From: SIAQ01 sp964484265
GTDB taxonomy: Bacteria; Planctomycetota; Planctomycetia; Gemmatales; Gemmataceae
Assembly: GCA_964484265.1 (NCBI GenBank)
Contig: CAZAFH010000008.1
Coordinates: 1 to 64,000 of the forward strand
DNA: 64,000 bases
Direction: 5' to 3'
Part shown: positions 35,334 to 43,920 of the stretch, one piece after another
Layout: the number at the start of each line of letters is the position of its first letter
Position numbering within the stretch: the stretch's first letter is position 1
Notes under the pieces: generated by a model
Databases searched by the model: none
What the model was told of the DNA's origin: nothing
The model's input: only the letters and a program-made list of their open reading frames with translations
Made by a program: the position numbers and the translations under genes

Positions 35334-37433
35334 ATGAGCTACGATCCCTATGCGTCGTGTATTTGCGGCAGCGGCAAGAAGTTCAAGTGGTGCTGCCAGC
35401 CGGTACATCAGCAGTTGCAAGCGGTATTTGAACTGGAGCGTCAAGGTCAGCACGAAGCCGCGATGCGCTCGCTTGATGCCGTCAGTGCACAGCATCCCAC
35501 GAATCACGAAGTGTGGGGCCGAAAGGCGATGCTGCTGTATAACACGGGCAAACCCGAAGAGGCCGAGAACGCGCTCGACAAGGCATTCGAGCTGTTTCCG
35601 ACCTATCCGTTTGGCTACTACCTCAAGGCGAACATGCGGCTCCAGGAGGGCGAGCTTGCAGGCGCCTTGCTGCTGCTTCGCAAGGCGGCGGAGCATTACG
35701 ATGTCGCCGTCCATGACGTTCTTGGCGAACTCTATGCGCAGATTTTCAACTGCGAGATGAAGTTGAATCGGCCGATCGCCGCGCATGCCGCGCTGGAGCT
35801 GGCGGTGAAGTTCACGCCGGAGGTCGCGGAGTACCGCAACGCGCTCAACGCAACGTACGCACCCGAGAATCCGAACCTTCCGGCGAGCGCGAAGGCGAAT
35901 TACACGTTCAAAGCGCCTGGTGCATCGGCCTCATCCGATACACGGACCAAATGGGAAGCGGCACTGAAACTCGCCGGTACGGGCAAGCTCGCGGATGCGG
36001 CACGAGCCTTCGAGCCGCTCGCCAAGGCGGAACCGGTTGAGCCGGCGGCGGCGTACAACTATGCGCTCATCCAGGCGTGGCTGGGCAACAATGCCGCGGC
36101 ACTCGAATCACTCGACCGGTACGTCATCGCCGAGGCCAACGAAATCCAGGCGAGTCAGGCGTGGGCTCTGGCGGAGGTATTGCGATTCGGGCAGGGGATG
36201 GAAGACCATGCCGATCTGCTCGAGCATTCGATGCAATTCGCGATGCGCGATCCGTCGCCGTTTTTGCAGATCGTTCAGGAGTGGGATAAGCAAGGCCGAC
36301 TGTTTTCGCCGCAGGTCGATCAGGAGCAGGGATTGCTTGTGGCAATGTTGCTGGACGAGGCCCCGCCCGCTCTGACGCCGGAGCTTGAGGCGAAGCAGAA
36401 TCTGCGGATCGCGGCGCAATTCATGGTGGCCGGTCAGATGATACGAATCTGGGGCATGAGCCGGGAGAACGTCGATGCGATCTATCGCGGCGTGGCGGCG
36501 AAGCTCGGCGCTCTCGTCGTCTCGCCGATGCCGATGCGCGGGCCGGCAAAGTTCTTCGACGTCATGAGCCAGGGGATGTCGATTCCGAATCGTGCAGCCT
36601 CCGAACAGGAAGCCGGCGAGCGCATCCGCGCTGGGTTCGAAAATTATTACGAAGGCGAATGGATTCATAAGCCGCTCAAGAGCCTGAGCGGCGTGCCGCC
36701 GGTCGATGCCGTTGGCAGCCCGACGCTCCGAAAAAAGCTGCGCGGTGTCGTGCAGTTTCACAGCGAATGCGGCGAACTGGGCAACAAGCCGTACGACTTC
36801 GAGCGTTTGCGCCACAAGCTCGGCTTGAACGAAGTCGGAACGCCTTCGGCAGCAGCAGCCCCGGTCGGCGCGAAGCCGGATATCGCGTCGCTCGGCGTCG
36901 CTGAATTGGCGGCGCTGGACATCAATTCGCTTAGCTCCGGCGAGTTGGATTTGGCGTGGACGTCGGCCATCAAACTCGACGCCCGAGAGATCGCGGGTAA
37001 ATTCGCCGCCAGCCTCGTGGAACGACCGGTGTACGCCGAACGGCCCGACCGCTATCCGTTGTATCACATGCTGATCACGCTCAAGCAGGCCGAGGGCAAT
37101 CTCGATGGCGCTCTGGACTTCCTGAACGCGGGTGAAGCGGAGGATTGCAAGAACAACGAGGGCAAACGCCGCAACGAATACGAACTTCGCCGAGGCCAAT
37201 TGCTAGCCAAGCGCGGCGAGTTCGACCAGGCCCAGGACGTATTCACTCGGCTGATCGAGCGCGTGCCGACGGAGCTCAAATTCCGCGCCACCGCGGCCGA
37301 GACGATGTTGTCAGCCCGGCAAAAGCCACAAGCATTGAAGTTTGCCCAGGATGGCCTGGCCGCGGCGGTGAAGGCACAGAACCGGGATCTCGAAGGGCAT
37401 TTCAAGGAACTGATTGGGGCGTCGCAGAAGTGA
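35334..37433 (+). CDS. SEC-C motif and TPR-repeat protein
   Basis: 699 residues. The N-terminal SEC-C zinc-binding motif is CICGSGKKFKWCC (residues 9-21), as at the C-terminus of SecA, where it binds Zn and SecB/ribosome. The next 170 residues are TPR helices (ALDAVSAQHPTNHEVWG, EAENALDKAFELFPTYPFGYYLKANM, AALLLLRKAAEHYDVA). A second helical region (about 200-700) includes more TPR-like units near the end (DFLNAGEAEDCKNNEGKRRNE). No catalytic domain is seen. A protein-interaction or scaffold role is likely. Its 3' end overlaps the convergent phosphatase gene by 32 bp. Confidence 0.88.
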   Translation: MSYDPYASCICGSGKKFKWCCQPVHQQLQAVFELERQGQHEAAMRSLDAVSAQHPTNHEVWGRKAMLLYNTGKPEEAENALDKAFELFPTYPFGYYLKANMRLQEGELAGALLLLRKAAEHYDVAVHDVLGELYAQIFNCEMKLNRPIAAHAALELAVKFTPEVAEYRNALNATYAPENPNLPASAKANYTFKAPGASASSDTRTKWEAALKLAGTGKLADAARAFEPLAKAEPVEPAAAYNYALIQAWLGNNAAALESLDRYVIAEANEIQASQAWALAEVLRFGQGMEDHADLLEHSMQFAMRDPSPFLQIVQEWDKQGRLFSPQVDQEQGLLVAMLLDEAPPALTPELEAKQNLRIAAQFMVAGQMIRIWGMSRENVDAIYRGVAAKLGALVVSPMPMRGPAKFFDVMSQGMSIPNRAASEQEAGERIRAGFENYYEGEWIHKPLKSLSGVPPVDAVGSPTLRKKLRGVVQFHSECGELGNKPYDFERLRHKLGLNEVGTPSAAAAPVGAKPDIASLGVAELAALDINSLSSGELDLAWTSAIKLDAREIAGKFAASLVERPVYAERPDRYPLYHMLITLKQAEGNLDGALDFLNAGEAEDCKNNEGKRRNEYELRRGQLLAKRGEFDQAQDVFTRLIERVPTELKFRATAAETMLSARQKPQALKFAQDGLAAAVKAQNRDLEGHFKELIGASQK

Positions 37434-37920
37434 TGGATTTCGCGAAGTCGGCAATCCAGCGCACCTGTCCCGGCGTTTCCGGGACAGGTCGGCCTCGCGC
37501 TTCCGTAACACGCTCGATCGCGGCATCGCGTTCGACGCCGGTGGCAATCAACACGCAGATCGCAACCAGCGCGGCTCGTCCGATTCCCTGGCGACAATGT
37601 ACCGCGATTCGTTTGCCTTGTTTCATTTCATCGGCCAATTGACGAACAAACGCTGTGAACCTGTTCATCGAAGTCGGAGTTTCACGATCAACAATCGGGA
37701 ACTCACCAAACTCCATGCCGAGAGCGTGACAGAGTTGGCTCTCGTCCGACAATTCAAGCGATAGCACCTCGTCTGGCGTGAGCAACGAAACGACTTTGTC
37801 AACGCCGGCGAGTTTCCAGGCATGTATTTCGTCCGCAAGCCAATCACTACCACGCGGACGGGGCGCGATCGCCAGGCAGATGGCTTCAGACCGATTAATC
37901 CAGATTATTTCAGTTTGCAT
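37402..37920 (-). CDS. dual-specificity/tyrosine protein phosphatase
   Basis: 172 residues. The Cys-phosphatase P-loop is VHCRQGIGRAALVA (H-C-x5-R), and the general acid is probably in VDRETPTS upstream. The sequence around VVSLLTPDEVLSLELSDE fits the DSP/PTP-like branch related to plant and bacterial small PTPs. It could remove phosphate from phosphoproteins or from small molecules such as inositides; the substrate is not readable. ATG 37920 is used because the longer call begins at a TTG. It overlaps the 3' end of the SEC-C/TPR gene in antisense. Confidence 0.9.
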   Translation of the reverse strand: MQTEIIWINRSEAICLAIAPRPRGSDWLADEIHAWKLAGVDKVVSLLTPDEVLSLELSDESQLCHALGMEFGEFPIVDRETPTSMNRFTAFVRQLADEMKQGKRIAVHCRQGIGRAALVAICVLIATGVERDAAIERVTEARGRPVPETPGQVRWIADFAKSITSATPQSVP

Positions 37921-38026
37921 CAAATCTCGCGTAATAACGAACGAAACAATCTATGAAGCATGCGGGAGTCCAGGCCTATCAACGTGGTCCAAATGGCATG
38001 TAGCCATTCACGGGAGTATTGGAAAA

Positions 38027-38473
38027 ATGCCGTATCCGAATGCCGCTCAGCGTGGCGAACTCTCGGTGAATTCCCGGTCGAGAGATGCGGAGTTTGCCCC
38101 GGGGTTTCGCTGCTCCAAGTTCGACATGTTCGTGTTGATCGTCGGGACGCTCTCACTTGTAGCCTTGTGGCCCTATATCGCGTGGTTGGCATTTGTCGTA
38201 GGGTTCGTCACGGCTCATTTTTTTCTGTTTTGCAACGTCGTTCGCATGTCGCGGCCATTGGAACTTATCTGGGCCTCGATCTTCGTTGTCGGTGCGGGTT
38301 GCACGGTAATTTTGGACGAACCTGGGTGGAGCGTCACCGCGGCAATTTCGATCGCCGCAGCGATCGTGCTTACTATTGTCGAAATGCGACGGCCGTCCTT
38401 CCACGGAATCGGATGGCGAACAATCAATCCGAATCTAGAAAAATGGTGGAGCGAACAAGAACCCAGAAGTTAG
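38027..38473 (+). CDS. small membrane protein of unknown function
   Basis: 148 residues from ATG 38027. Four hydrophobic segments (MFVLIVGTLSLVALWPYIAWLAF, VVGFVTAHFFLFCNVV, LIWASIFVVGAGCTVIL, VTAAISIAAAIVLTIVEM) are separated by short loops. The C-terminus is polar, with WRTINPNLEKWWSE. No family is recognised. The frame upstream to 37778 is open but overlaps the phosphatase gene and its upstream region, so the shorter start is preferred. GGAAA before the ATG is weak as a ribosome-binding site. Moderate confidence that it is real. Confidence 0.65.
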   Translation: MPYPNAAQRGELSVNSRSRDAEFAPGFRCSKFDMFVLIVGTLSLVALWPYIAWLAFVVGFVTAHFFLFCNVVRMSRPLELIWASIFVVGAGCTVILDEPGWSVTAAISIAAAIVLTIVEMRRPSFHGIGWRTINPNLEKWWSEQEPRS

Positions 38474-38475
38474 GT

Positions 38476-38513
38476 TACGGCTGAAAGCTGATACCTGAGA
38501 GCTGATAGCTTTG
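38476..38513. repeat. fragment of the CAGCT/AGCTGA repeat family
   Basis: GGCTGAAAGCTGATACC followed by TGAGAGCTGATAGCTTT. It is related to the longer inverted copy at 46211-46327 in the metabolic cluster. It lies between two convergent genes. Confidence 0.6.
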
Positions 38514-38516
38514 AAC

Positions 38517-39506
38517 CTATCGCCGGTTGGCCGCCACTTCCGGGTTCACCCAGGCGGGGAGCGGTTGACCGGTGACGCCGGCGATGAGGTTCTTCGCGCA
38601 GATTTCCGCCATCTGGTTCCGCGTCTGCACCGTCGCGCTGGCGATGTGCGGAGCGACGATCACGTTCGGCAGTTTCAATAGCGGATCATCCATGTTTGGC
38701 GGCTCCGGGTCGGTCACATCCAAACCTGCCGCGAAAATCACGCCGTCACGCAGCGCGACGGCGAGTGCGGCCTGGTCGATCAATGGGCCGCGAGCGCTAT
38801 TTATCAGCACGGCGGAACGCTTCATCCGCTGGAACTGCGCGGTACCGATCATGCCCCGCGTTGATTCGTTGAGATCGGTGTGCAGCGAGACGAAGTCCGA
38901 TTCAGCAAGCAGCGTGTCGAGTTCGACGCGTCGAGCATTGAGGTCTTTTTCCGCGTGCTCATTGATATAATTGTCGGCATACAGGACGCGCATGCCCCAG
39001 CCGCCGTGGCAGCGTTTCGCCATCGCATAGCCGATGCGTCCCATGCCGATGATGCCGATCGTCCGCCCCGCCAAATCCTGGCCGAGGTGCCCTAGCGGCT
39101 CCCATGTCTTCCATCTGCCAGACAGCGAATATTGGTGACCTTCAACGACGCGCCTCGCCGCGGCGATGAGCAGGCAGAACGCCATGTCAGCCGTTGCGTC
39201 GGTCAGCACGCCCGGCGTGTTGCCGACTGCGATGCCGCGTGCGGTGCAGGCAGGGATGTCGATATTGTTGAATCCGACGGCGAAATTGCTAATCACTTTG
39301 AGACGCGGCGCCGAATCGAGAACGGAAGCGTCAAGCTTGTCGGTGAGCAGCGACGCTAATCCGTCAATGTCAGCCAGCTTCGCGCGAAGCACGTCGGCGG
39401 GCGGCGGCAGCGGATCGCGCCAGATATCCGCATCGCAGGCGCTCTCGATCATCCGCATGCCGATCTCGGGAAGTACGCGAGTGACAAACACTTTCGGTTT
39501 CGGCAT
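38517..39506 (-). CDS. D-2-hydroxyacid dehydrogenase (glyoxylate/hydroxypyruvate reductase type)
   Basis: 329 residues. The cofactor Rossmann loop is GIIGMGRIGYAMAKR (residues about 150-164). The catalytic triad is in place: Arg in LINSARGPLIDQ, Glu in LDVTDPEPPN and His in VAPHIASAT. The PKPKVFVTRVLPEIGMRMI opening and the N-terminal SNFAVGFNNIDIPACTARGIAV resemble GyaR/GhrB enzymes, which reduce glyoxylate or hydroxypyruvate with NAD(P)H. Substrate specificity is inferred from overall similarity. It lies between two convergent pairs and is most likely its own unit. Confidence 0.93.
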   Translation of the reverse strand: MPKPKVFVTRVLPEIGMRMIESACDADIWRDPLPPPADVLRAKLADIDGLASLLTDKLDASVLDSAPRLKVISNFAVGFNNIDIPACTARGIAVGNTPGVLTDATADMAFCLLIAAARRVVEGHQYSLSGRWKTWEPLGHLGQDLAGRTIGIIGMGRIGYAMAKRCHGGWGMRVLYADNYINEHAEKDLNARRVELDTLLAESDFVSLHTDLNESTRGMIGTAQFQRMKRSAVLINSARGPLIDQAALAVALRDGVIFAAGLDVTDPEPPNMDDPLLKLPNVIVAPHIASATVQTRNQMAEICAKNLIAGVTGQPLPAWVNPEVAANRR

Positions 39507-39539
39507 GATCGATCTCGTGAGTCGGCGATTGCTGTTGGA

Positions 39540-40751
39540 TTACTTCACGGCGGACACGCTGAGGACTTTCGTTTGCGTCACGCCGTTGCTGGAGCGGATG
39601 CGAATGGTGTGATCCCCCGGTTGCAAGACGCGCGCTTTCCATATCACCGTGGAATATTCGGCCTCCCCGGTCAATGGCGCCACGGGCTGTGTTTCTTTTC
39701 CCTCGACACGCTGGATGCCTGGCGGAAGCTCGAGCGTCATCGATTGGCCCTGTGCGGGGTCGGCAATAACTGCGGATACCGTGAACAGTTTGCCCGGTTC
39801 GAACGAACCAGCTAGCCCCATCTCGTACCTGCCTTCGCTCTCGGCGGTGACGGCGACATTCTCGCCGTAGGCGTAAGCGAGATCGCGTTTCCCGCCAGGC
39901 TTGAGGTCTTTCACTTCCCAGAAAACACCTAGCCCGGAATCACCCATGGAAGGCACGGCCGGCATGTTCCACGCGCCGAAGCCCGAGCCGTGGCGGGTAA
40001 GGACGAGCCTGGTGGGTTTTTCGTATTTGCCGCCCATGTTGAGCGTCATATGGGCGACGTAACCGGGGTTTTGCAAATTGGGTCGTTGAAGCATTTGAAA
40101 ATAGCTCGGCAGCGATTTCCCTTCCAGGGTGATGCCGTCGAGAATTTTACCCTTGTGGGTCGTCGGCGAGGCGAACATGCAGCCGTCGTTGTCGATCACA
40201 TAGGTGTCCATGTAAACGCGCAGGCCGAACGGGACGGTGTTCTTGCCCTTGTTTTCGATGCTGTAGGTGATGAGCACAGTGTCGAGGCGTCGCTTCTGCC
40301 CCGGGGCCGTTGCCTTGGAGGGGTGCAGTTCGACGGTTTGCACGATCCGCACGTCATCAATCAGCCAGGAGCTCATTTGCCCGGTGCGCTGCTTGCCGCC
40401 GGGGCCTTTCGGCAGCGGAGCGTTGAGGAACTCGAATCGTCCGCCCGCACCCGCCTGTTGGATGAATCGGCCGTTGAGCATCACGCTGGGAAAGTGGCTC
40501 AGGTGCAGCGTCTGTCCTTGCAGTGTATTCACGGTGATATAGAAGTTCCCCTGCGACTGATAGCGGATGCGCGGCGTCGGGTCGATCGCGCCGCTGTCGC
40601 TCATATCGACAACGACGGATTTCTCGTCCTTTACGATCGACTTGAACTTGGGCTTCGCCGTCTCGCCGCCGAAAGTCGCAATAGAGCCGAATGCAAGCAC
40701 GGCGGGAAAGAACATGAGCCAGCTATTTCGCAATAGGGAGGACGTATTCAC
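39540..40751 (-). CDS. secreted protein of unknown function
   Basis: 403 residues. The start is GTG 40751, with AAGGAG 5 bases upstream; the in-frame ATG at 40772 has no such site. A signal peptide follows (SWLMFFPAVLAFGSIATFGG). The mature part is beta-rich: FYITVNTLQGQTLHLSHFPSVMLNGRFI, then VQTVELHPSKA, RRLDTVLITYSIENKGKNTVPFGLRVYMDTYVID, and a final Ig-like stretch (YSTVIWKARVLQPGDHTIRI). I do not recognise a family. It could be a carbohydrate-binding or glycoside-hydrolase-associated sandwich. The neighbours do not define a pathway. Confidence 0.85.
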   Translation of the reverse strand: MNTSSLLRNSWLMFFPAVLAFGSIATFGGETAKPKFKSIVKDEKSVVVDMSDSGAIDPTPRIRYQSQGNFYITVNTLQGQTLHLSHFPSVMLNGRFIQQAGAGGRFEFLNAPLPKGPGGKQRTGQMSSWLIDDVRIVQTVELHPSKATAPGQKRRLDTVLITYSIENKGKNTVPFGLRVYMDTYVIDNDGCMFASPTTHKGKILDGITLEGKSLPSYFQMLQRPNLQNPGYVAHMTLNMGGKYEKPTRLVLTRHGSGFGAWNMPAVPSMGDSGLGVFWEVKDLKPGGKRDLAYAYGENVAVTAESEGRYEMGLAGSFEPGKLFTVSAVIADPAQGQSMTLELPPGIQRVEGKETQPVAPLTGEAEYSTVIWKARVLQPGDHTIRIRSSNGVTQTKVLSVSAVK

Positions 40752-40840
40752 GGTATCTCCTTGAGAAAACATTCTTCCTGATAAAGACGATTGTAGCCGT
40801 CGTTTCGCGCGTCCAAAATGGCGTTAAGTACGGATTCGAT

Positions 40841-41854
40841 CTACTTCGTCCGCCCTTTGAACAATTGACGGCCAAGCACGGGATCGCGTGCCGTGAACTC
40901 GCCAGGTTCCTTGTCGCGCGTCAGGCATCGTATGTACATTTCCAGCTTCGCGTCGAGATCGTCGGCATGGTGGATGATTAGCACTTCTGGAATCAACGGC
41001 AAGCGCGGCGAACCCCACTCCGGCAACGTCAAGTGCGTCAACACGATGTGCTCCAGCATGCGCACCAATTCGGCGTCCACGTCGCCCAGTTCGCGAGCGG
41101 TGTCGCGCACCAGATCGCGGCCGAGAAGCAAATGTCCCGTGAATCGCCCATCGGTCGTCGGCTGTACGTTCATCGGATCGTCGTTGAATTCGACGGTTCG
41201 GCCGATGTCGTGCAAGATCGCGCCAGCCAACGCGAGATCGCGATTGATCGGCGGCTGCATGTCGGGATAATGTGCCACGTACTTATCGACGAGGTGCAGG
41301 CACGAATGCGCCACGGAGATGATATGCTCCAGCAATCCGCCGGCGAACGGGTAAAAATGCTTCAGCGTCGCAGGCAGAGTCTTGATCGCCTGTTTCTTCT
41401 TGTCGAGAATCGTCAGCACCAACCGGCGCAGCGGCACGTTTTCGATTTGGCTCTCGGCGAAAGTCCATAGATCCTGGAACATCTCGTCGATGTCATAGCG
41501 CGAGTGCTCGACGAATTCGAGCGGATCGAACCCGCCTTCGCGGTCGGCGTCGATCACCTCGCGGAGATTTTGCACATCGATCTGCGGGCCATAGGTCTTG
41601 TGCTCGTCGTAGGTGCCGCGAATTTTGTAGAATCGGCCTTCATGCCAGGAAGTATCGCAGGCTTCAAACCATGGGCCATCGCTCCAGACCATGAACGTGG
41701 CGGTGCGTCCCGAATCGCGAAATCGGCAGGTGTAAAACGGCTTGCCGTCACGCCGGGCATTGCGTGTTCGTTCACACAGAAGTGCGAAGAAATCCCCCGC
41801 CTGTCCCGGCGTCATCTCGGCAAGGCGCACCAGTGAGGGCTTTGGTTTCGACAT
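40841..41854 (-). CDS. YhaM-like 3'-5' exoribonuclease (OB-fold plus HD domain)
   Basis: 337 residues from ATG 41854 (an upstream open stretch to 41923 adds residues outside the fold). The N-terminal half is an OB-fold (FFALLCERTRNARRDGKPFYTCRFRD ... VWSDGPWFEACDTSWHEG). The C-terminal half is an HD domain: GLLEHIISVAHSCLHL, GAILHDIGRTVEF (the HD pair), MLEHIVLTHLTLPEWG and IIHHADDLDAKLEMY. This two-domain order is that of YhaM/CBF1 nucleases, which degrade RNA or DNA with Mn/Co. Activity is inferred from the intact HD residues. Confidence 0.9.
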   Translation of the reverse strand: MSKPKPSLVRLAEMTPGQAGDFFALLCERTRNARRDGKPFYTCRFRDSGRTATFMVWSDGPWFEACDTSWHEGRFYKIRGTYDEHKTYGPQIDVQNLREVIDADREGGFDPLEFVEHSRYDIDEMFQDLWTFAESQIENVPLRRLVLTILDKKKQAIKTLPATLKHFYPFAGGLLEHIISVAHSCLHLVDKYVAHYPDMQPPINRDLALAGAILHDIGRTVEFNDDPMNVQPTTDGRFTGHLLLGRDLVRDTARELGDVDAELVRMLEHIVLTHLTLPEWGSPRLPLIPEVLIIHHADDLDAKLEMYIRCLTRDKEPGEFTARDPVLGRQLFKGRTK

Positions 41855-42069
41855 CGGCAGCGATCTCGCAAGGCCCAGGAAATGACGCTCTTGGTAGTTT
41901 AGCGGAGTTCTGGCCGCACACAAGTGGGATTAGGAGAAGGAAGACACATCCTGTTTTTCGCTCTTGGTTTCGCGCTTCGGGTGGGATATTCCGAACGCTA
42001 GACCGCAAGCGGAGATACAACATTGGAAAGCTTCGCCTGTGACCTTCTGGTAACGAATGGAGCCAAACC

Positions 42070-43032
42070 ATGCCGTACTTTTCCCGAGTTACCGTTGTCC
42101 TTTTGCTAGCAACGTTGACAACAACAGACGCTCGCGCTCAACCCAAGCCGATACCGAGGGTGCAAACGATTCCGTTGCCCTACGATCAGGTTTCGTTTCA
42201 GCGCGATGGTCAGGAAATCACGCGCTACCACTTCGGATCGACGCTTCGGCGACCTTTCCTGTACCCCGTCATTGGACCAGCGGGCCGCTCGCTGACTCGC
42301 ATGGGCCATCCGCATGATCCGGTTGGGCATAGCCATCACAATTCCATCTGGGTGTCGCACAACGATGTCAACGGCACCTCGTTCTGGGCCGACCGCGGCA
42401 AGCAATCCGGGAAGATCATCCACCAACGCATCGAGAAATTGACCGACAGCGACACCGACGCCCATGTCACGGCGGTCAACGCCTGGATCGATGATTCCAG
42501 CAAGAAAACGCTGCTTCTCGAACGCCGACGTGTAAACGTCACCCTTCTCGACAAGGGTGAGTGGTTTGTCACGCTGGATCTCGAACTCGAACCCGCCAAA
42601 GAGGACGTGATGTTTGGCAAGACGCCGTTCGGTCTCGTCGCGGTCCGCATGGCCAAGACGATCGGCGTGAGAGACGGCGGCGGCACGATCCGCAACTCGG
42701 CTGGGCAGGTCGATGAAAAGGAAGTCTTCTGGAAGCCCGCGAAATGGGTCGATTACTCCGGCGCGATCACGCCGAAAGCGATCGAGGGAATCACGCTGAT
42801 GGATCACCCGCGCAATTTCAATCATCCCTCCGTCTTTCATGTGCGCAACGACGGCTGGATGGGGTCTTCGCTTACCTTCAACGAAGCATTGAAACTGCCG
42901 GCCGGGAAATCGCTGCGGCTTCGCTACGGATTCTACATCCACGCGGGTCAGCCGAGCCTTGCGGCTCTTGAGCAGAGGTGGGCCGAGTTCGCAAAGACGC
43001 AGATTGATGATCTGAAACCGAAAAAGAAATGA
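42070..43032 (+). CDS. DUF6807/PmoA family secreted protein
   Basis: 320 residues with a signal peptide (RVTVVLLLATLTTTDARAQ). The mature part shows the family's HPHDPVGHSHHNSIWVSHNDVNG (several His), then a long all-beta region with FWKPAKWVDYSG and GITLMDHPRNFNHPSVFHVRNDGW, and ends LRLRYGFYIHAGQPS. These blocks fit the planctomycete PmoA/DUF6807 family, found beside sugar-catabolism and PSD1-type genes and of unknown function. It is convergent with the LTXXQ-like gene 57 bp away across a hairpin. Confidence 0.88.
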   Translation: MPYFSRVTVVLLLATLTTTDARAQPKPIPRVQTIPLPYDQVSFQRDGQEITRYHFGSTLRRPFLYPVIGPAGRSLTRMGHPHDPVGHSHHNSIWVSHNDVNGTSFWADRGKQSGKIIHQRIEKLTDSDTDAHVTAVNAWIDDSSKKTLLLERRRVNVTLLDKGEWFVTLDLELEPAKEDVMFGKTPFGLVAVRMAKTIGVRDGGGTIRNSAGQVDEKEVFWKPAKWVDYSGAITPKAIEGITLMDHPRNFNHPSVFHVRNDGWMGSSLTFNEALKLPAGKSLRLRYGFYIHAGQPSLAALEQRWAEFAKTQIDDLKPKKK

Positions 43033-43037
43033 AAGGA

Positions 43038-43078
43038 TTAGCCGCCTGCCTCCGTGCTCGTCGGAGGCGAGCGGCTAA
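43038..43078. terminator. hairpin between convergent genes (GTTTAGCCGC family)
   Basis: TTAGCCGCCTGCCTCCG (43038-43054) pairs with CGGAGGCGAGCGGCTAA (43062-43078) with two mismatches and a 7-nt loop. It lies between the stops of two convergent genes. No T run is present, so termination by this stem alone is not certain. The same core occurs at 45371-45442, 49770-49801 and 55015-55036. Confidence 0.6.
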
Positions 43079-43088
43079 ACGGGAGGGC

Positions 43089-43706
43089 TTAGATGTCCTT
43101 TTTGGGTTCTGCCTTCTTCTTGCCGAAGCCGCCGAACTGGGGGCGCTCCATTTTGAATTCCTCGCCGACCATTTCGCGCCAGGTTTTGCGTTGATCCTTG
43201 GAGAGGACGCCATAGATTTTTTCCTTGGCTTCGGTGCGGATTTTTGTCATCTTTTCGGTGATGCCGCCGAAACCGCCTTTGCCGCCGCCCTTAGCGGCGC
43301 CTTTGAAGAGTTCCGCGGATTCCTTGGCGCTGTCGTCAAGGATGCTGACGATGCTCTTGGCCTGATCGGAGGAAAGGCCGAGTGCCTTTTGGATTTTTTC
43401 ATCTTTGAACGCGTTGTTGCCGCGCTGTTGCAATTCGATCTGTTTGAGGCGATTGAATTGCTTTTCGGTGAGAACTTTGGAGATGGCGTTAAGCACTTCC
43501 GCCGGGAGCTTGTCCATCTGCTCTTCGGTGATGTTGAGTTCTTTCTTGATTTGATCGTTGTTCAGAAGGGTGAGGGCGCTCTGGCGTCCGCCGCCGAAAC
43601 CACCGCCGAACCCGCCGCGAGGCTGACCGCCCGGTTGGCCTTCGACCAGGGCAACGCTGCCGAGAATAAGCGTGGCGCTTACGAGGAACAAACTGAATTT
43701 TCGCAT
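43089..43706 (-). CDS. Spy/LTXXQ-like periplasmic helical protein
   Basis: 205 residues with a signal peptide (FSLFLVSATLILGSVALVEGQ) and a Gly-rich linker (GGFGGGFGGGR). The rest is helical: LLNNDQIKKELNITEEQMDKLP, ISKVLTEKQFNRLKQIELQQRG, EKIYGVLSKDQRKTWREMVGEEF. The LTxxQ-type repeats (here LTEKQ, LSKDQ) are those of Spy/CpxP chaperone-like proteins. I infer a periplasmic role in protein folding or metal sensing. AGGAG precedes the ATG. Confidence 0.82.
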   Translation of the reverse strand: MRKFSLFLVSATLILGSVALVEGQPGGQPRGGFGGGFGGGRQSALTLLNNDQIKKELNITEEQMDKLPAEVLNAISKVLTEKQFNRLKQIELQQRGNNAFKDEKIQKALGLSSDQAKSIVSILDDSAKESAELFKGAAKGGGKGGFGGITEKMTKIRTEAKEKIYGVLSKDQRKTWREMVGEEFKMERPQFGGFGKKKAEPKKDI

Positions 43707-43920
43707 TGAAGAGACTCCTGTGACATGAACGTTGGTTGAAAGATAGGATCGTTTCAGCGATCACCAGTCGGCATTTAACTCATTGATTTGTCGGAATGCA
43801 ACAGAAATCCTGTTAGAAATTAATTAGAACCTTCAATCCACGCCCCGTTTACAATTCTCCATCACCGGATAATGTGTCATCACGAATTCACTTCGGACCA
43901 CTTTCGTCAACGGAGCGATC

